63,382 nt of DNA, from NCBI GenBank assembly GCA_947625135.1, contig CANQNE010000012.1:1-63382 (forward strand), in the 5' to 3' direction. The position numbers and the translations under genes were made by a program. Below, piece by piece: positions 15,773 to 24,789 of this stretch (position 1 is its first letter; each line of letters starts with the position of its first letter). The stretch comes from an uncultured Lachnospiraceae bacterium. Its GTDB lineage: Bacteria > Bacillota > Clostridia > Lachnospirales > Lachnospiraceae. The notes beneath the pieces are model-generated. The model saw nothing but the letters and a program-made list of their open reading frames with translations, did not search any database and was not told the origin of the DNA.

Positions 15773-15832
15773 GATGCCTGTCCCGGCGTGAAGCACAATG
15801 GGAAACTATTCAAAAAATTTTTTGGAAAAGAC

Positions 15833-15861
15833 TTGAAATTTAAAAACATATATTATATAAT
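15833..15861 (+). promoter_or_regulatory. Promoter of tRNA-Gln
   Basis: TTGAAA (15833-15838) and TATAAT (15856-15861) with a 17-nt spacer, 18 nt before the mature tRNA end. Confidence 0.8.
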
Positions 15862-15878
15862 ACAACCTGTTCCACTAA

Positions 15879-15950
15879 TGGCCCATCGCCAAATGGTAAG
15901 GCAACGGACTCTGACTCCGTCATTTCAAGGTTCGAATCCTTGTGGGCCAG
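15879..15950 (+). tRNA. tRNA-Gln (anticodon CUG)
   Basis: A full cloverleaf is readable: acceptor TGGCCCA/TGGGCCA, a D arm with GGTAAGGC, anticodon stem ACGGA/TCCGT with loop CTCTGAC (anticodon CTG), T arm CAAGG-TTCGAAT-CCTTG, discriminator G. The U1-A72 end pair is usual for bacterial tRNA-Gln. The CCA end is not encoded. It reads CAG codons. Confidence 0.95.
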
Positions 15951-15958
15951 CTTTCTAA

Positions 15959-15988
15959 GCTACCAACTGTTATTGGTAGCTTTTTTTT
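15959..15988 (+). terminator. Terminator of tRNA-Gln
   Basis: GCTACCAA (15959-15966) pairs with TTGGTAGC (15973-15980), followed by eight T residues, 8 nt after the tRNA. Confidence 0.88.
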
Positions 15989-16008
15989 CACTAAAGGGAG
16001 TGAGGAAA

Positions 16009-16761
16009 ATGTATCAATGGCATACACAAGTGCGTTACAGCGAGATTGACGAGGATGCCCGTCTGACAGTGGGCGGTCTGATCAATTATCTGCAGGACTG
16101 CTGCACCTTCCAGTCGGAGGACCTGGGGGTGGGCATTGCATTTTTACATGCCCATCAATGCGCATGGGTCATTTCCGGCTGGGAGATCGAAATCCTGCGT
16201 ATGCCGGAATTTACGGAGCATGTAGATGTGCAGACGTGGCCTTACGAATTCAAAGGCTTTTACGGCTACAGGTATTTTCAGATCTGCAGTGAAGACGGCG
16301 CCTGTATTGCCCGGGCCAACAGCCTTTGGGTGCTGGTGAACGAGGAGACCGGCAGGCCCATGCGGGTTTTTGACGAGCTTACTTCCAGATATTCGCTGGG
16401 TGAAAAACCTGACATGGGGGAAGCGCCCAGAAAGATGCGGATTTCGCCTCAGGCGGAGATCTTCAGGCATGAACCGGTATTGGTGCAGCGGCATCATCTG
16501 GACACCAATCATCATGTGAACAATGGCCAGTACGTGCAGATCGCCATGGAATGTCTGGAAGAGGGAAAGGAAAAGGAAAGGGAGATCTCCCGGATCAGGG
16601 TTCAGTACAAAACGCCGGCTGTACTTGGCGATACCCTGTATCCGGTCACGGGCATCATAGAAGGACGCAGGCAGGTGGAGCTGCAGAATGAACAGGGGCT
16701 TCCCTATGCGGTGGTGGAGCTGAGTTACCGGCAGACCCCGCACCGGGAACGGAAAGATTGA
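16009..16761 (+). CDS. Acyl-ACP thioesterase
   Basis: 250 residues, the size of bacterial FatA-like thioesterases with two hot-dog folds. The first begins YQWHTQVRYSEIDEDARLTV. The second carries the catalytic block HHLDTNHHVNNGQYVQIAME (Asn and His of the family active site). It hydrolyses acyl-ACP to free fatty acids in the cytosol. The start at 16009 has GGGAGTGAGG before it. It is followed after 9 nt by the S1-domain protein. Confidence 0.9.
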   Translation: MYQWHTQVRYSEIDEDARLTVGGLINYLQDCCTFQSEDLGVGIAFLHAHQCAWVISGWEIEILRMPEFTEHVDVQTWPYEFKGFYGYRYFQICSEDGACIARANSLWVLVNEETGRPMRVFDELTSRYSLGEKPDMGEAPRKMRISPQAEIFRHEPVLVQRHHLDTNHHVNNGQYVQIAMECLEEGKEKEREISRIRVQYKTPAVLGDTLYPVTGIIEGRRQVELQNEQGLPYAVVELSYRQTPHRERKD

Positions 16762-16770
16762 GAGGAATTT

Positions 16771-17607
16771 ATGATACAGATCGGAAGTAAACAGACATTG
16801 ACAGTAGTTTCCCGGAAAGAATTCGGCGTCTATCTGGCGGAGCCGGGAGAGCAAGAGAGCCGGATCCTGCTGCCGAAAAAGCAGGTGCCGGAGGGAACGA
16901 AGCCCGGCGACCAGCTGCAGGTATTTATTTACCGGGATTCGGAGGACCGGCTGATCGCTACTATGCAGATGCCCCTTATCACGCTGGGACAGGTGGCAAG
17001 GCTTTCGGTAGTGCAGGAGACGAAGATCGGCGCGTTTCTGGACTGGGGTCTGGAGAAGGATCTGCTGCTTCCCTTCCATGAGCAGACCTATCGGGTGCAT
17101 CAGGGAGAAGAGTGCCTTGTGGCGCTGTATCTGGATAAGAGCAGCCGGCTGTGCGCCACGATGAAGATCTATCCTTATCTGGAGAACAGCGCGCCTTATG
17201 AGAAGGAGGATCATGTGGAGGGGCTCATCTATGACAGCAGCGAACGGTTCGGCCTGTTTGTGGCGGTGGACGACCGTTATTCAGGCCTGATCCCCCGAAA
17301 GGAAGTGCGGGGCCGGCTGCAGCCGGGCCAGCGGATCTCCGGCAGGGTGACCTCCGTCCGGGAGGACGGCAAGCTGAACATCAGTGTGCGGGAAAAGGCT
17401 TATCTCCAGATCGACGGGGATGCGGAGCTGGTCATGAAAGTCATGGATGAATACGACGGCGTGCTTCCCTTTAACGACAAGGCTTCTCCGGAAGTCATCG
17501 ACAGGGAGCTGGGACTGAGCAAAGCCGCCTTCAAGCGGGCAGTGGGCCGGCTCTTGAAGCAGAAAAAGATCAGGATCACAGAAACAGGGATCAGAAGAAT
17601 ATCATAA
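16771..17607 (+). CDS. CvfB/YitL-like S1 RNA-binding protein
   Basis: 278 residues. Three tandem S1-like OB folds can be traced: ~5-60 (EFGVYLAEPG), ~70-130 (KIGAFLDWGLEKDLLLPF) and ~145-208 (SSERFGLFVAVDDRYSGLIP, then GRVTSVREDGKLNISVR). A C-terminal winged helix follows (~215-278, LGLSKAAFKRAVGRLLKQKK). This is the CvfB layout, a cytosolic RNA-binding protein linked to virulence gene control in Staphylococcus. Its targets are unknown here. Confidence 0.9.
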   Translation: MIQIGSKQTLTVVSRKEFGVYLAEPGEQESRILLPKKQVPEGTKPGDQLQVFIYRDSEDRLIATMQMPLITLGQVARLSVVQETKIGAFLDWGLEKDLLLPFHEQTYRVHQGEECLVALYLDKSSRLCATMKIYPYLENSAPYEKEDHVEGLIYDSSERFGLFVAVDDRYSGLIPRKEVRGRLQPGQRISGRVTSVREDGKLNISVREKAYLQIDGDAELVMKVMDEYDGVLPFNDKASPEVIDRELGLSKAAFKRAVGRLLKQKKIRITETGIRRIS

Positions 17608-17657
17608 TGGACAGATGAAATAGAAATAAGAAATAATTTTTGAAAGGAAAAAGCAGT

Positions 17658-18035
17658 ATGAAAAAAGTGATCAGTACAAAACATGCACCGGAGGCCATCG
17701 GCCCCTATTCACAGGCGATTGAAGTAAACGGAATGATCTATACATCAGGGATTATCCCTGTAGTGCCGGAAACGGGAGAGATTCCCGAAGGCATACAGGC
17801 GCAGGCGCGGCAGGCGCTCACAAATCTGAAGGCGTTGCTTACAGACGCCGGTTCGGGCATGGATCAGGTGATCAAGACAACCGTGTTCATTAAAAATATG
17901 GATGAGTTTGCCGCGATCAATGAAATTTATGCGGCTTATTTTGAAAACGACTATCCTGCCCGCTCCTGTGTAGAAGTGGCGAGACTGCCAAAGGATGTGC
18001 TTCTGGAAGTGGAAGCTGTGGCGCTGAAAGAATAA
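17658..18035 (+). CDS. ridA: RidA family enamine/imine deaminase
   Basis: 125 residues, the typical RidA size. Family blocks are APEAIGPYSQAIEVNGMIYT, QALTNLKALLTDAGSGMDQV and PARSCVEVARLPKDVLLEVE, including the Arg and Glu of the active site. RidA hydrolyses reactive 2-aminoacrylate and other enamines released by PLP enzymes. The ATG at 17658 follows GAAAGGAAA. It stands between the S1 protein and the MreB paralogue, with gaps of 50 and 85 nt. Confidence 0.95.
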   Translation: MKKVISTKHAPEAIGPYSQAIEVNGMIYTSGIIPVVPETGEIPEGIQAQARQALTNLKALLTDAGSGMDQVIKTTVFIKNMDEFAAINEIYAAYFENDYPARSCVEVARLPKDVLLEVEAVALKE

Positions 18036-18120
18036 TTTATTCTTTTGCGGAAAAGAATGGTTAAGAATTCAAAGATTGGTAAGACTATCTATGCCCAAAT
18101 AATCAGAAAGGGGAATCGGT

Positions 18121-19116
18121 GTGAGTTCAACAGATATCGGAATTGATTTAGGTACTGCCAGTGTGCTGGTCTATGTAAAAGGAAAAGGCGTTGTCCTGAA
18201 AGAGCCCAGCGTGGTTGCATTTGACAGAGATACAAATAAGATCAAGGCCATCGGCGAAGAAGCCCGGCAGATGCTGGGACGCACGCCCGGCAATATTGTT
18301 GCGGTTCGCCCTTTGCGTCAGGGCGTGATCTCCGATTACTCCGTGACGGAAAAAATGTTGAAATATTTTATTAAGAAAGCAATGGGAAGGAGAAATTTCC
18401 GCAAGCCCAAGATCAGCGTATGCGTGCCCAGCCAGGTGACGGAGGTGGAGCGCAAGGCGGTGGAGGACGCCACCTATCAGGCGGGGGCCAGAGAGGTGTA
18501 TATCATCGAAGAACCCATTGCCGCGGCCATTGGAGCCGGCATTAACATTTTCCAGCCTTACGGCAATATGATCGTGGATATCGGCGGCGGCACATCGGAT
18601 ATCGCGGTGATCTCCGTGGGCGGCACTGTATGCAGCACTTCCCTGAAGGTGGCCGGTGATGATTTTGACGAAGCCATTGTGCGGTATATGAGAAAAAAAC
18701 ACAGCCTGCTCATCGGGGAGCGGACGGCTGAGGATATTAAGATCAAGATCGGCGCGGCAAGATGCGGCAGCGAAAACCTGACTATGGATGTCAAGGGGCG
18801 GAATCTGGTGACAGGACTTCCGAAGACCGTGACGGTGACCTGTGAAGAGACGGAGGAAGCGCTGAAGGAGGCCACCGGACAGATCGTAGAGGCAGTACAC
18901 AATGTGCTGGAAATGACACCGCCGGAGCTGACGGCGGATATTGCGGACAGAGGAATCGTGCTTACCGGCGGCGGCGCGTTGCTGCGAGGGCTGGAGGAAC
19001 TGATCGAGGAGCGGACGGGCATCAATACCCTGACGGCGGAAGAGCCTTTGACGGCGGTGGCGATCGGTACCGGCCTGTATATGGAACAGTCTATGGGACA
19101 AAGGGCGGAAGCATAA
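18121..19116 (+). CDS. MreB-family actin-like cell shape protein
   Basis: 331 residues, full length. Phosphate-1 is DIGIDLGTASVLVYVKGKG, phosphate-2 is MIVDIGGGTSDIAVIS and the adenosine motif is GIVLTGGGALLRGLEELI. It polymerises on the inner membrane face and guides cell-wall synthesis. The start is GTG at 18121 after AAAGGGG. It is not followed by mreC or mreD, so it is probably a stand-alone Mbl/MreBH-like paralogue and not the copy of the main shape operon. Confidence 0.93.
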   Translation: MSSTDIGIDLGTASVLVYVKGKGVVLKEPSVVAFDRDTNKIKAIGEEARQMLGRTPGNIVAVRPLRQGVISDYSVTEKMLKYFIKKAMGRRNFRKPKISVCVPSQVTEVERKAVEDATYQAGAREVYIIEEPIAAAIGAGINIFQPYGNMIVDIGGGTSDIAVISVGGTVCSTSLKVAGDDFDEAIVRYMRKKHSLLIGERTAEDIKIKIGAARCGSENLTMDVKGRNLVTGLPKTVTVTCEETEEALKEATGQIVEAVHNVLEMTPPELTADIADRGIVLTGGGALLRGLEELIEERTGINTLTAEEPLTAVAIGTGLYMEQSMGQRAEA

Positions 19117-19129
19117 GGTACGAGAGAAA

Positions 19130-19186
19130 GGTGTCTTTGAGACATGGAAGGCGGCGCGGCCGTGCTGTGTCTGGGACTCCTTTTTT
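19130..19186 (+). terminator. Terminator between the MreB paralogue and recD2
   Basis: A long interrupted stem: GGTGTC pairs with GACTCC (one mismatch), AGACA (19140-19144) with TGTCT (19168-19172), and an inner GC-rich helix, followed by TTTTTT at 19181. Confidence 0.6.
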
Positions 19187-19254
19187 GATTTCTTATGCCA
19201 TAGGGCTCGGGAGGCCAGGGTTCTGCCGGGCGGATGCCCATGGAGGAATGAAAG

Positions 19255-21462
19255 ATGGAGAACATCGAGGGATATATTCAGCGGATTTTGTTCCGCAATG
19301 AAGAGAACGGCTATACGGTGATGGAGGTGGTGTCCGGGGAAGACACGGTAACCTGTTTCGGCGCCGCCGCTTACGTCCATCAGGGAGAATACGTAAAGAT
19401 CGAGGGAGAGTATGTGGTGCATCCGGTGTACGGCCCCCAGCTGAAGCTGTCCGGCCTGCAGCTGCAGGCGCCCAAAGATGCCATGTCCATGGAGCGGTAT
19501 CTGGCGTCCGGGGCTATCAAGGGGATCGGACTGGCGCTGGCTGCCCGCATTGTGACAATGTTCGGAGACGATACATACAGGATTCTGGAAGAGGAGCCGG
19601 AACGACTTGCGGAGGTACACGGCATCAGTATGCGCAAGGCAAAGGAGATCGCCGACCAGCTGACAGAGCAGCGGGAAATGCGCAGGGCGCTGCTGTTTTT
19701 GCAGCAGTACGGGATTGCCGTGAATCTGGCGGTAAAAATCTATCAGAAGTACGGCGACCTGCTCTATGAAATTATCCGGGAAAATCCTTACAGGATAGCG
19801 GAGGATATTACAGGCGTGGGCTTTAAAATGGCGGATGAAATTGCGGAAAGAGTGGGGATTTTGCAGGATTCTTCCTTCCGCATCAGCTGCGGGCTCACCT
19901 ATCTGCTGCAGCAGGCCTCGCTGGAAGGGCATACTTATTTGCCAAAAGAGGTGCTGTTTGACCGGGGTCAGGAGCTGCTGGGCGTGGACAGCAGCCGGTT
20001 TGAGGAACCCATGACGGAGCTGCTTATCCAGCGGCGGATCGTGTGCAGGGAGCAGGGCGGCGTTACCGCCGTATACCATGGGGGAACCTATCACACGGAG
20101 CTGTCCGCGGCGCACCGTCTGCTGGAGTTAAACTGCGACTTCCCCCAGGAGGGAAAGGCGGAGCGGTTCCTTGAAAAGGAGACGGGACAGCATATTGAAC
20201 TGCACCAGCTGCAGCGGCAGGCGGTGCAGGAAGCGGCGGCCCACGGCGTGCTTGTGCTTACTGGCGGCCCGGGTACCGGAAAGACGACGACCATTAACAT
20301 GATGATACGGTATTTTATTCAGGAAAAAATGCAGTTTGTCCTTGCGGCGCCTACAGGAAGGGCGGCAAAGCGGATGACAGAGGCCACCGGATACGAGGCC
20401 CAGACCATTCACCGGCTGCTGGAGCTGTCGGGAGAGCATTACGAAAAGGACGGCGGCATGGTGTTTGGACATGACGATGAGAATCCTCTGGAGACGGATG
20501 TGATTATCATCGATGAAATGTCTATGGTGGATATCTTTCTCATGGAAGCCCTTTTGAAGGCGGTTGTACGGGGAACCAGAATGATTTTGGTGGGCGATGT
20601 GAATCAGCTGCCAAGCGTGGGGCCCGGATCGGTGCTGAAGGATATGATCGAGTCCGAATGTTTTCCGGTGGTGCGGCTCACCCACATTTTCCGGCAGGCC
20701 GCCCAAAGTGATATTGTGACAAACGCTCACCGGATTCACGAAGGCCGGCAGATCATGCTGGACAACAACAGTAAGGATTTCTTTTTCCTGCAGCGGACAG
20801 ATGCGGAGGTGATCCTGCAGTCTATCATTTATCTGGTGGAGAAGAAGCTGCCGCCTTATGTGCATGCAAAGCCCTTTGACATACAGGTGCTCTCTCCCAT
20901 GCGAAAGGGAACGCTGGGGATCGAAAACCTGAACCGGGTACTGCAGCGGCATCTGAATCCGCCCGAACCCGGCAAGGAAGAAAAGGAATATCGCGACGGA
21001 CTTTTCCGGGAAGGCGATAAAGTGATGCAGATCAAGAACAACTACCAGACAGAATGGCAGATACGCAATTCTCTTGGAATCCTGGCGGATCAGGGCGTGG
21101 GTGTGTTCAACGGGGACGTAGGCGTGATCAAAGAGATCGATCAGTTCAATGAGACGATGACGGTGCTGTTTGACGAGTGCCGGGAGGTAGTGTATCCCTT
21201 TGCAGCGCTGGACGAACTGGAACTTGCCTATGCCGTTACCATTCACAAATCACAGGGAAGCGAATATCCGGCGGTGGTGATGCCCCTTCTGTCCGGGCCA
21301 CGGATGCTGTTTAACCGGAATCTGCTCTACACGGCGGTGACACGGGCAAAAACCTGCGTAACGATTATAGGGGACAGAGGTACCGTACAGAAGATGATCG
21401 AAAACGAAAATGAACAAAAGCGTTACAGCGGCCTGAAGGAACGGCTGTGGGAGGCGCTTTGA
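19255..21462 (+). CDS. recD2: RecD2-type SF1B DNA helicase
   Basis: 735 residues. The N-terminal ~340 residues include the OB-like domain and helix-hairpin-helix repeats (GAIKGIGLALAARIVTMFG, ITGVGFKMADEIAERVG) of RecD2. Motif I is GGPGTGKTTT, motif II IIIDEMSMVD, motif III GDVNQLPSVGPGSVLKD, and the C-terminal motif V/VI region reads YAVTIHKSQGSEYPAVVMPL and LLYTAVTRAKTCVTIIG. RecD2 acts without RecBC in Gram-positive bacteria, in repair and fork restart. The final 16 nt overlap the comF start. Confidence 0.95.
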   Translation: MENIEGYIQRILFRNEENGYTVMEVVSGEDTVTCFGAAAYVHQGEYVKIEGEYVVHPVYGPQLKLSGLQLQAPKDAMSMERYLASGAIKGIGLALAARIVTMFGDDTYRILEEEPERLAEVHGISMRKAKEIADQLTEQREMRRALLFLQQYGIAVNLAVKIYQKYGDLLYEIIRENPYRIAEDITGVGFKMADEIAERVGILQDSSFRISCGLTYLLQQASLEGHTYLPKEVLFDRGQELLGVDSSRFEEPMTELLIQRRIVCREQGGVTAVYHGGTYHTELSAAHRLLELNCDFPQEGKAERFLEKETGQHIELHQLQRQAVQEAAAHGVLVLTGGPGTGKTTTINMMIRYFIQEKMQFVLAAPTGRAAKRMTEATGYEAQTIHRLLELSGEHYEKDGGMVFGHDDENPLETDVIIIDEMSMVDIFLMEALLKAVVRGTRMILVGDVNQLPSVGPGSVLKDMIESECFPVVRLTHIFRQAAQSDIVTNAHRIHEGRQIMLDNNSKDFFFLQRTDAEVILQSIIYLVEKKLPPYVHAKPFDIQVLSPMRKGTLGIENLNRVLQRHLNPPEPGKEEKEYRDGLFREGDKVMQIKNNYQTEWQIRNSLGILADQGVGVFNGDVGVIKEIDQFNETMTVLFDECREVVYPFAALDELELAYAVTIHKSQGSEYPAVVMPLLSGPRMLFNRNLLYTAVTRAKTCVTIIGDRGTVQKMIENENEQKRYSGLKERLWEAL

Positions 21463-22202
21463 GGCCGGGAGGATCCACGAAAGAAAAAAAGAGAGAGCTG
21501 CTGCTGTCTGTTCTGTTTCCGCGCCGGTGCCCGATATGCGGAACTGTAATCAAAGAGGAGGGGCGATTGGCCTGTTCCTCCTGTCAAAAAAAACTCTCCT
21601 ACATAAAGGGGCCCTGCTGTTTTCAGTGCGGGAGGCCCCTTGCCCATGAGGAGGCTTACTGTGCCTCCTGCGGCAGGTGGGAACATTCCTTTGACCGAAA
21701 TCGGTCAGTCTGGCAGTATTCAATGCCCATGAAACAGTCCCTGTACCGTTTTAAATATCAGAATAAACGGGAATATGCTGACTTTTACGGACGGGAAGCC
21801 CTTCGCATGTATGGATTCTGGATAGAGCAGATCCGTGCCGAAGCGGTGGTGCCGGTTCCGCTGCACCCTTCCCGGCGGCGGGAGAGAGGGTACAATCAGG
21901 CGGCCTGCTTTGGAAAGGTGATCGCCGAAGGCCTCGGCCTGCCCCTGCGGCAGGATCTGGTGTACAGAACAAAAAAGACGCTGCCCCAGAAGGCGCTTGG
22001 GGCAGGGGAGAGGAGCCGGAATCTTGCGGGGGCTTTCGCACCGGGGAAAAAGGGATGCCCTTATAAGCGGGTGCTGGTGGTGGACGATATTTTTACTACC
22101 GGCGGCACCTTAGACGCGGTGGCTTCTGTCCTGAAAAAAGCAGGGGCGGAAAAGGTCTGGGGACTGACGATCTCCATGGGCGCGGCTTCCGGGGAAGAAT
22201 AA
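21447..22202 (+). CDS. comF: ComF family phosphoribosyltransferase-like protein
   Basis: 251 residues. An N-terminal zinc ribbon has CPICG, CSSC, CFQCG and CASCG pairs (eight cysteines in ~60 residues). The C-terminal PRTase domain has VPVPLHPSRRRERGYNQA and the PRPP loop VLVVDDIFTTGGTLDA. ComF is required for DNA uptake and acts in the cytosol, but many genomes have comF without a full competence set. The only good start is GTG 21447, inside the end of recD2. Confidence 0.9.
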   Translation: MGGALRPGGSTKEKKRELLLSVLFPRRCPICGTVIKEEGRLACSSCQKKLSYIKGPCCFQCGRPLAHEEAYCASCGRWEHSFDRNRSVWQYSMPMKQSLYRFKYQNKREYADFYGREALRMYGFWIEQIRAEAVVPVPLHPSRRRERGYNQAACFGKVIAEGLGLPLRQDLVYRTKKTLPQKALGAGERSRNLAGAFAPGKKGCPYKRVLVVDDIFTTGGTLDAVASVLKKAGAEKVWGLTISMGAASGEE

Positions 22203-22303
22203 ACAAATGGGGGTTGCGCCGGTTTCCGATTATTGGTATAATGAAAATGGTTGTTTATGCTTTCGAAGAAGTATGGAAAGAGACGAAAAGGCGGTGACGG
22301 AAG

Positions 22304-22762
22304 ATGCTCAATATGGAACGCATCAAGCTGATGACAAAGCTGACGTCCTACGAGGAACGTGCGGGGAAAAAAGCGCTGACGGTGACAAAATATTTCAAAA
22401 ACGATTATGTGATCATGAATATGATCACAGTGGCAGTGACTACCACCATTGCGTTTTTCCTGCTCTTTATTATGTGGATGCTGTACAAATTTGAATATCT
22501 GATGGAAAATATCCACAGGATCAACCTGATCGCCCTCGGGGTGAAGACGCTGCTCATTTATGTACTTATGCTTGCGCTGTTCTTGGTCATCGCTTATTTT
22601 GTATACAGTCATAAATACAATCAGGCAAAAGCAAGCGTGAAGGAGTATGTGGAAGGCCTGAAGGAACTGGAACGCTTTTATGACAAAGAAGAAAAAACAA
22701 AGGCCGGGTTTACGGCGCCTGTAGGAGGAGTGTTAAAGTATGACGATTTTACTGGAGTTTAA
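22304..22762 (+). CDS. Uncharacterised two-helix membrane protein upstream of cdaA
   Basis: 152 residues. Residues 1-40 are charged and probably cytosolic; two strong membrane segments lie at ~42-65 (VAVTTTIAFFLLFIMWML) and ~77-103 (LGVKTLLIYVLMLALFLVIA). A charged tail with EYVEGLKELERFYDKEEK follows, probably a coiled coil. It overlaps the next membrane protein gene by 23 nt, with GGAGG for that gene inside its end. I recognise no named family; the two probably form one complex. Confidence 0.8.
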   Translation: MLNMERIKLMTKLTSYEERAGKKALTVTKYFKNDYVIMNMITVAVTTTIAFFLLFIMWMLYKFEYLMENIHRINLIALGVKTLLIYVLMLALFLVIAYFVYSHKYNQAKASVKEYVEGLKELERFYDKEEKTKAGFTAPVGGVLKYDDFTGV

Positions 22763-23816
22763 AGAACGGCTGAAAAGCTTTTATGGGAACTATGAGATTT
22801 ACTTCAGGCCGTTGATCCGGTTTGCGGTGGCCGCATTGACATTTTTTATGATCACGCAGGAGATCGGGTTTATGACCCGGCTGCAGAATCCGGCGATCAT
22901 TCTGGTTCTTGCGCTGGTGTGTGCGTTCCTGCCCATCAATGTGACGATGCTTGTGGCCGCGGCGCTGATCGTGGCGCATTTATCCGCGGCTTCCCTTGAG
23001 TTCGCGCTGGTGATGCTGGCGGTATTTCTGATCCTGATCCTGCTCTACTTCCGCTTTTCTCCCACTCACGGCTATGTGCTGCTCCTGACGCCCATCGCCT
23101 GTGTGCTGAATATTCCCTTTGCGGTGCCCATCACCATGGGGCTGCTGGCATCTCCTGTTGTGGCGGTGCCCATTGCCTGCGGGACTGCGGTGGCTTATCT
23201 CATCGAATATGCGAAGAAATACGCCTCCTCCATGAGCGGGTCGGATATTGACAATATGTTTCAGAAATACCAGTACATCATTGAACATTCCCTGAACAAC
23301 AAGGAGATGTTTCTGATGATCGTCGTGCTGGTGGCAACGGCGGTGCTGGTGTACGTTATTCGGAGACTTACAGTGGACTATGCGTGGATGATCGCCATTG
23401 CGGCGGGAAGCGTCGCCTCTGTTGTGATCATGCTCAGCGGCGATTATATCATGGAGGTGCCGGTGGACATTCCCACCCTTGTCATGGGAATACTGATCTC
23501 GGCGCTGATCGCGTTTCTGGTGAGGTTTTTCGCCTTCCATGTAGATTATACCAGGACGGAACGGGTGCAGTTTGAAGACGATGAATATTATTATTATGTA
23601 AAGGCGGTTCCCAAGGTGACCATTGCCACCAAGGAAAAATCTGTCAAGAAGATCATCGTAAACAGAAAAAAGGATACGGATCAGGCGTCTTTCAGAGAAA
23701 AAGCTGAGGGAGGCAAGAAGGGCAAGGCTTTGGCAGAAGAAAAGGCGGCGGAAGAAACGCAGGATAAAGCACCGGCGGAAACCGGCGAAACGGCATCCGA
23801 AAAAGCGGATGAATGA
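22740..23816 (+). CDS. Uncharacterised polytopic membrane protein upstream of cdaA
   Basis: 358 residues. About nine or ten hydrophobic segments fill residues 20-270, with a break around 155-190 (YAKKYASSMSGSDIDNMFQK) that divides them into two groups, as in ABC-2 type permease or exporter folds. Residues ~285-358 are a charged cytosolic tail of Lys, Glu and Ala. There is no ATPase beside it. A start at 22740 is well supported by GGAGGAG. It precedes cdaA by 88 nt on the same strand, so a link to c-di-AMP synthesis or to membrane stress is possible but unproven. Confidence 0.82.
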   Translation: MTILLEFKERLKSFYGNYEIYFRPLIRFAVAALTFFMITQEIGFMTRLQNPAIILVLALVCAFLPINVTMLVAAALIVAHLSAASLEFALVMLAVFLILILLYFRFSPTHGYVLLLTPIACVLNIPFAVPITMGLLASPVVAVPIACGTAVAYLIEYAKKYASSMSGSDIDNMFQKYQYIIEHSLNNKEMFLMIVVLVATAVLVYVIRRLTVDYAWMIAIAAGSVASVVIMLSGDYIMEVPVDIPTLVMGILISALIAFLVRFFAFHVDYTRTERVQFEDDEYYYYVKAVPKVTIATKEKSVKKIIVNRKKDTDQASFREKAEGGKKGKALAEEKAAEETQDKAPAETGETASEKADE

Positions 23817-23904
23817 GCAGGATGGCTTTGAGCCGGAAAAGGTATTTTTGAACTGTGAAAAATACATGGGAAGATCCCGGTAAAGACAGGAAAGGAGTGA
23901 TTGC

Positions 23905-24789
23905 ATGCTGGGCAGGCTACGAATGTTTATACAGGAATATTTGCCGAGAATTACGCTGCCTTCTGTGACAATCAGCGATATTCTGGAAATCGTCATCCTT
24001 TCTTTTCTTGTGTACCATGTGATTCTGTGGTTTAAAGAGACGAGGGCGTGGACGCTGTTGAAGGGCATCGTCACCGTATTGATCTTTATCGTAGTGGCGT
24101 ATGTGCTGGAGATGAGCACCATTCTGTGGATCGTGAACCGTGTTATTAACGTAGGTCTGATCACGCTTGTGGTGCTGTTTCAGCCTGAGCTTCGCCGGGC
24201 GCTTGACCGGCTGGGCCAGAAGGGCTTTTTTTCCACGCTGATCCCCTTTGAATCCGGGAGAAACGCAAATGAACGGTTCAGCGACCGCACCATCAACGAG
24301 GTGGTGCGCGCATGTTATGAGATGGGACGGGATAAGACGGGGGCGCTGATCGTGGTGGAACAGAACGTGTCCCTGAAGGAGTATGAGCAGACAGGGATCA
24401 GCATTGACGCCGTTGTCTCCGCTCCTCTGCTCATGAATATATTTGAACACAATACACCGCTTCACGATGGGGCGGTGGTAATGCGGGGCAACCGGGTGAC
24501 GGCTGCCACCTGTTATCTGCCCCTGTCGGCCAACAACAGCCTGAACAAGTCTCTGGGGACCCGCCATCGCGCCGGCGTAGGCGTCAGCGAGGCCACGGAC
24601 TGCCTCACCATTATCGTGTCCGAGGAGACGGGAATGGTGTCCATTGCCCAAAACGGCAAGCTGTCCCATAATATTTCCGCGGGATTTTTGCGGGAGAGCC
24701 TGCAGAAGCTGCAGAACAAGACAGAGGAGACGAAGAAAAAACGGAAAAAATGGAAGGGATGGACGAAGCATGAAAAAGATGCTGACTGA
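23905..24789 (+). CDS. cdaA: Diadenylate cyclase CdaA
   Basis: 294 residues. Three N-terminal membrane helices (~15-95) are followed by a DAC domain with both catalytic motifs, DGA (188-190, in LHDGAVVMRGN) and RHR (220-222, in GTRHRAGVGVSE). It makes c-di-AMP from two ATP at the membrane; c-di-AMP controls potassium uptake and wall homeostasis. The usual partner cdaR follows with a 20-nt overlap. glmM, often next in this operon, is absent; HPr follows instead. Confidence 0.97.
   Translation: MLGRLRMFIQEYLPRITLPSVTISDILEIVILSFLVYHVILWFKETRAWTLLKGIVTVLIFIVVAYVLEMSTILWIVNRVINVGLITLVVLFQPELRRALDRLGQKGFFSTLIPFESGRNANERFSDRTINEVVRACYEMGRDKTGALIVVEQNVSLKEYEQTGISIDAVVSAPLLMNIFEHNTPLHDGAVVMRGNRVTAATCYLPLSANNSLNKSLGTRHRAGVGVSEATDCLTIIVSEETGMVSIAQNGKLSHNISAGFLRESLQKLQNKTEETKKKRKKWKGWTKHEKDAD

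Noticed and set aside
15668-15958. 96-residue frame after amt-PII
   Set aside because: It contains a terminator and the whole tRNA-Gln gene.
18148-20115. 655-residue minus-strand frame over the MreB and recD2 genes
   Set aside because: Opposite-strand shadow with His/Arg/Leu-rich translation and no family motif; both plus-strand genes are well identified.
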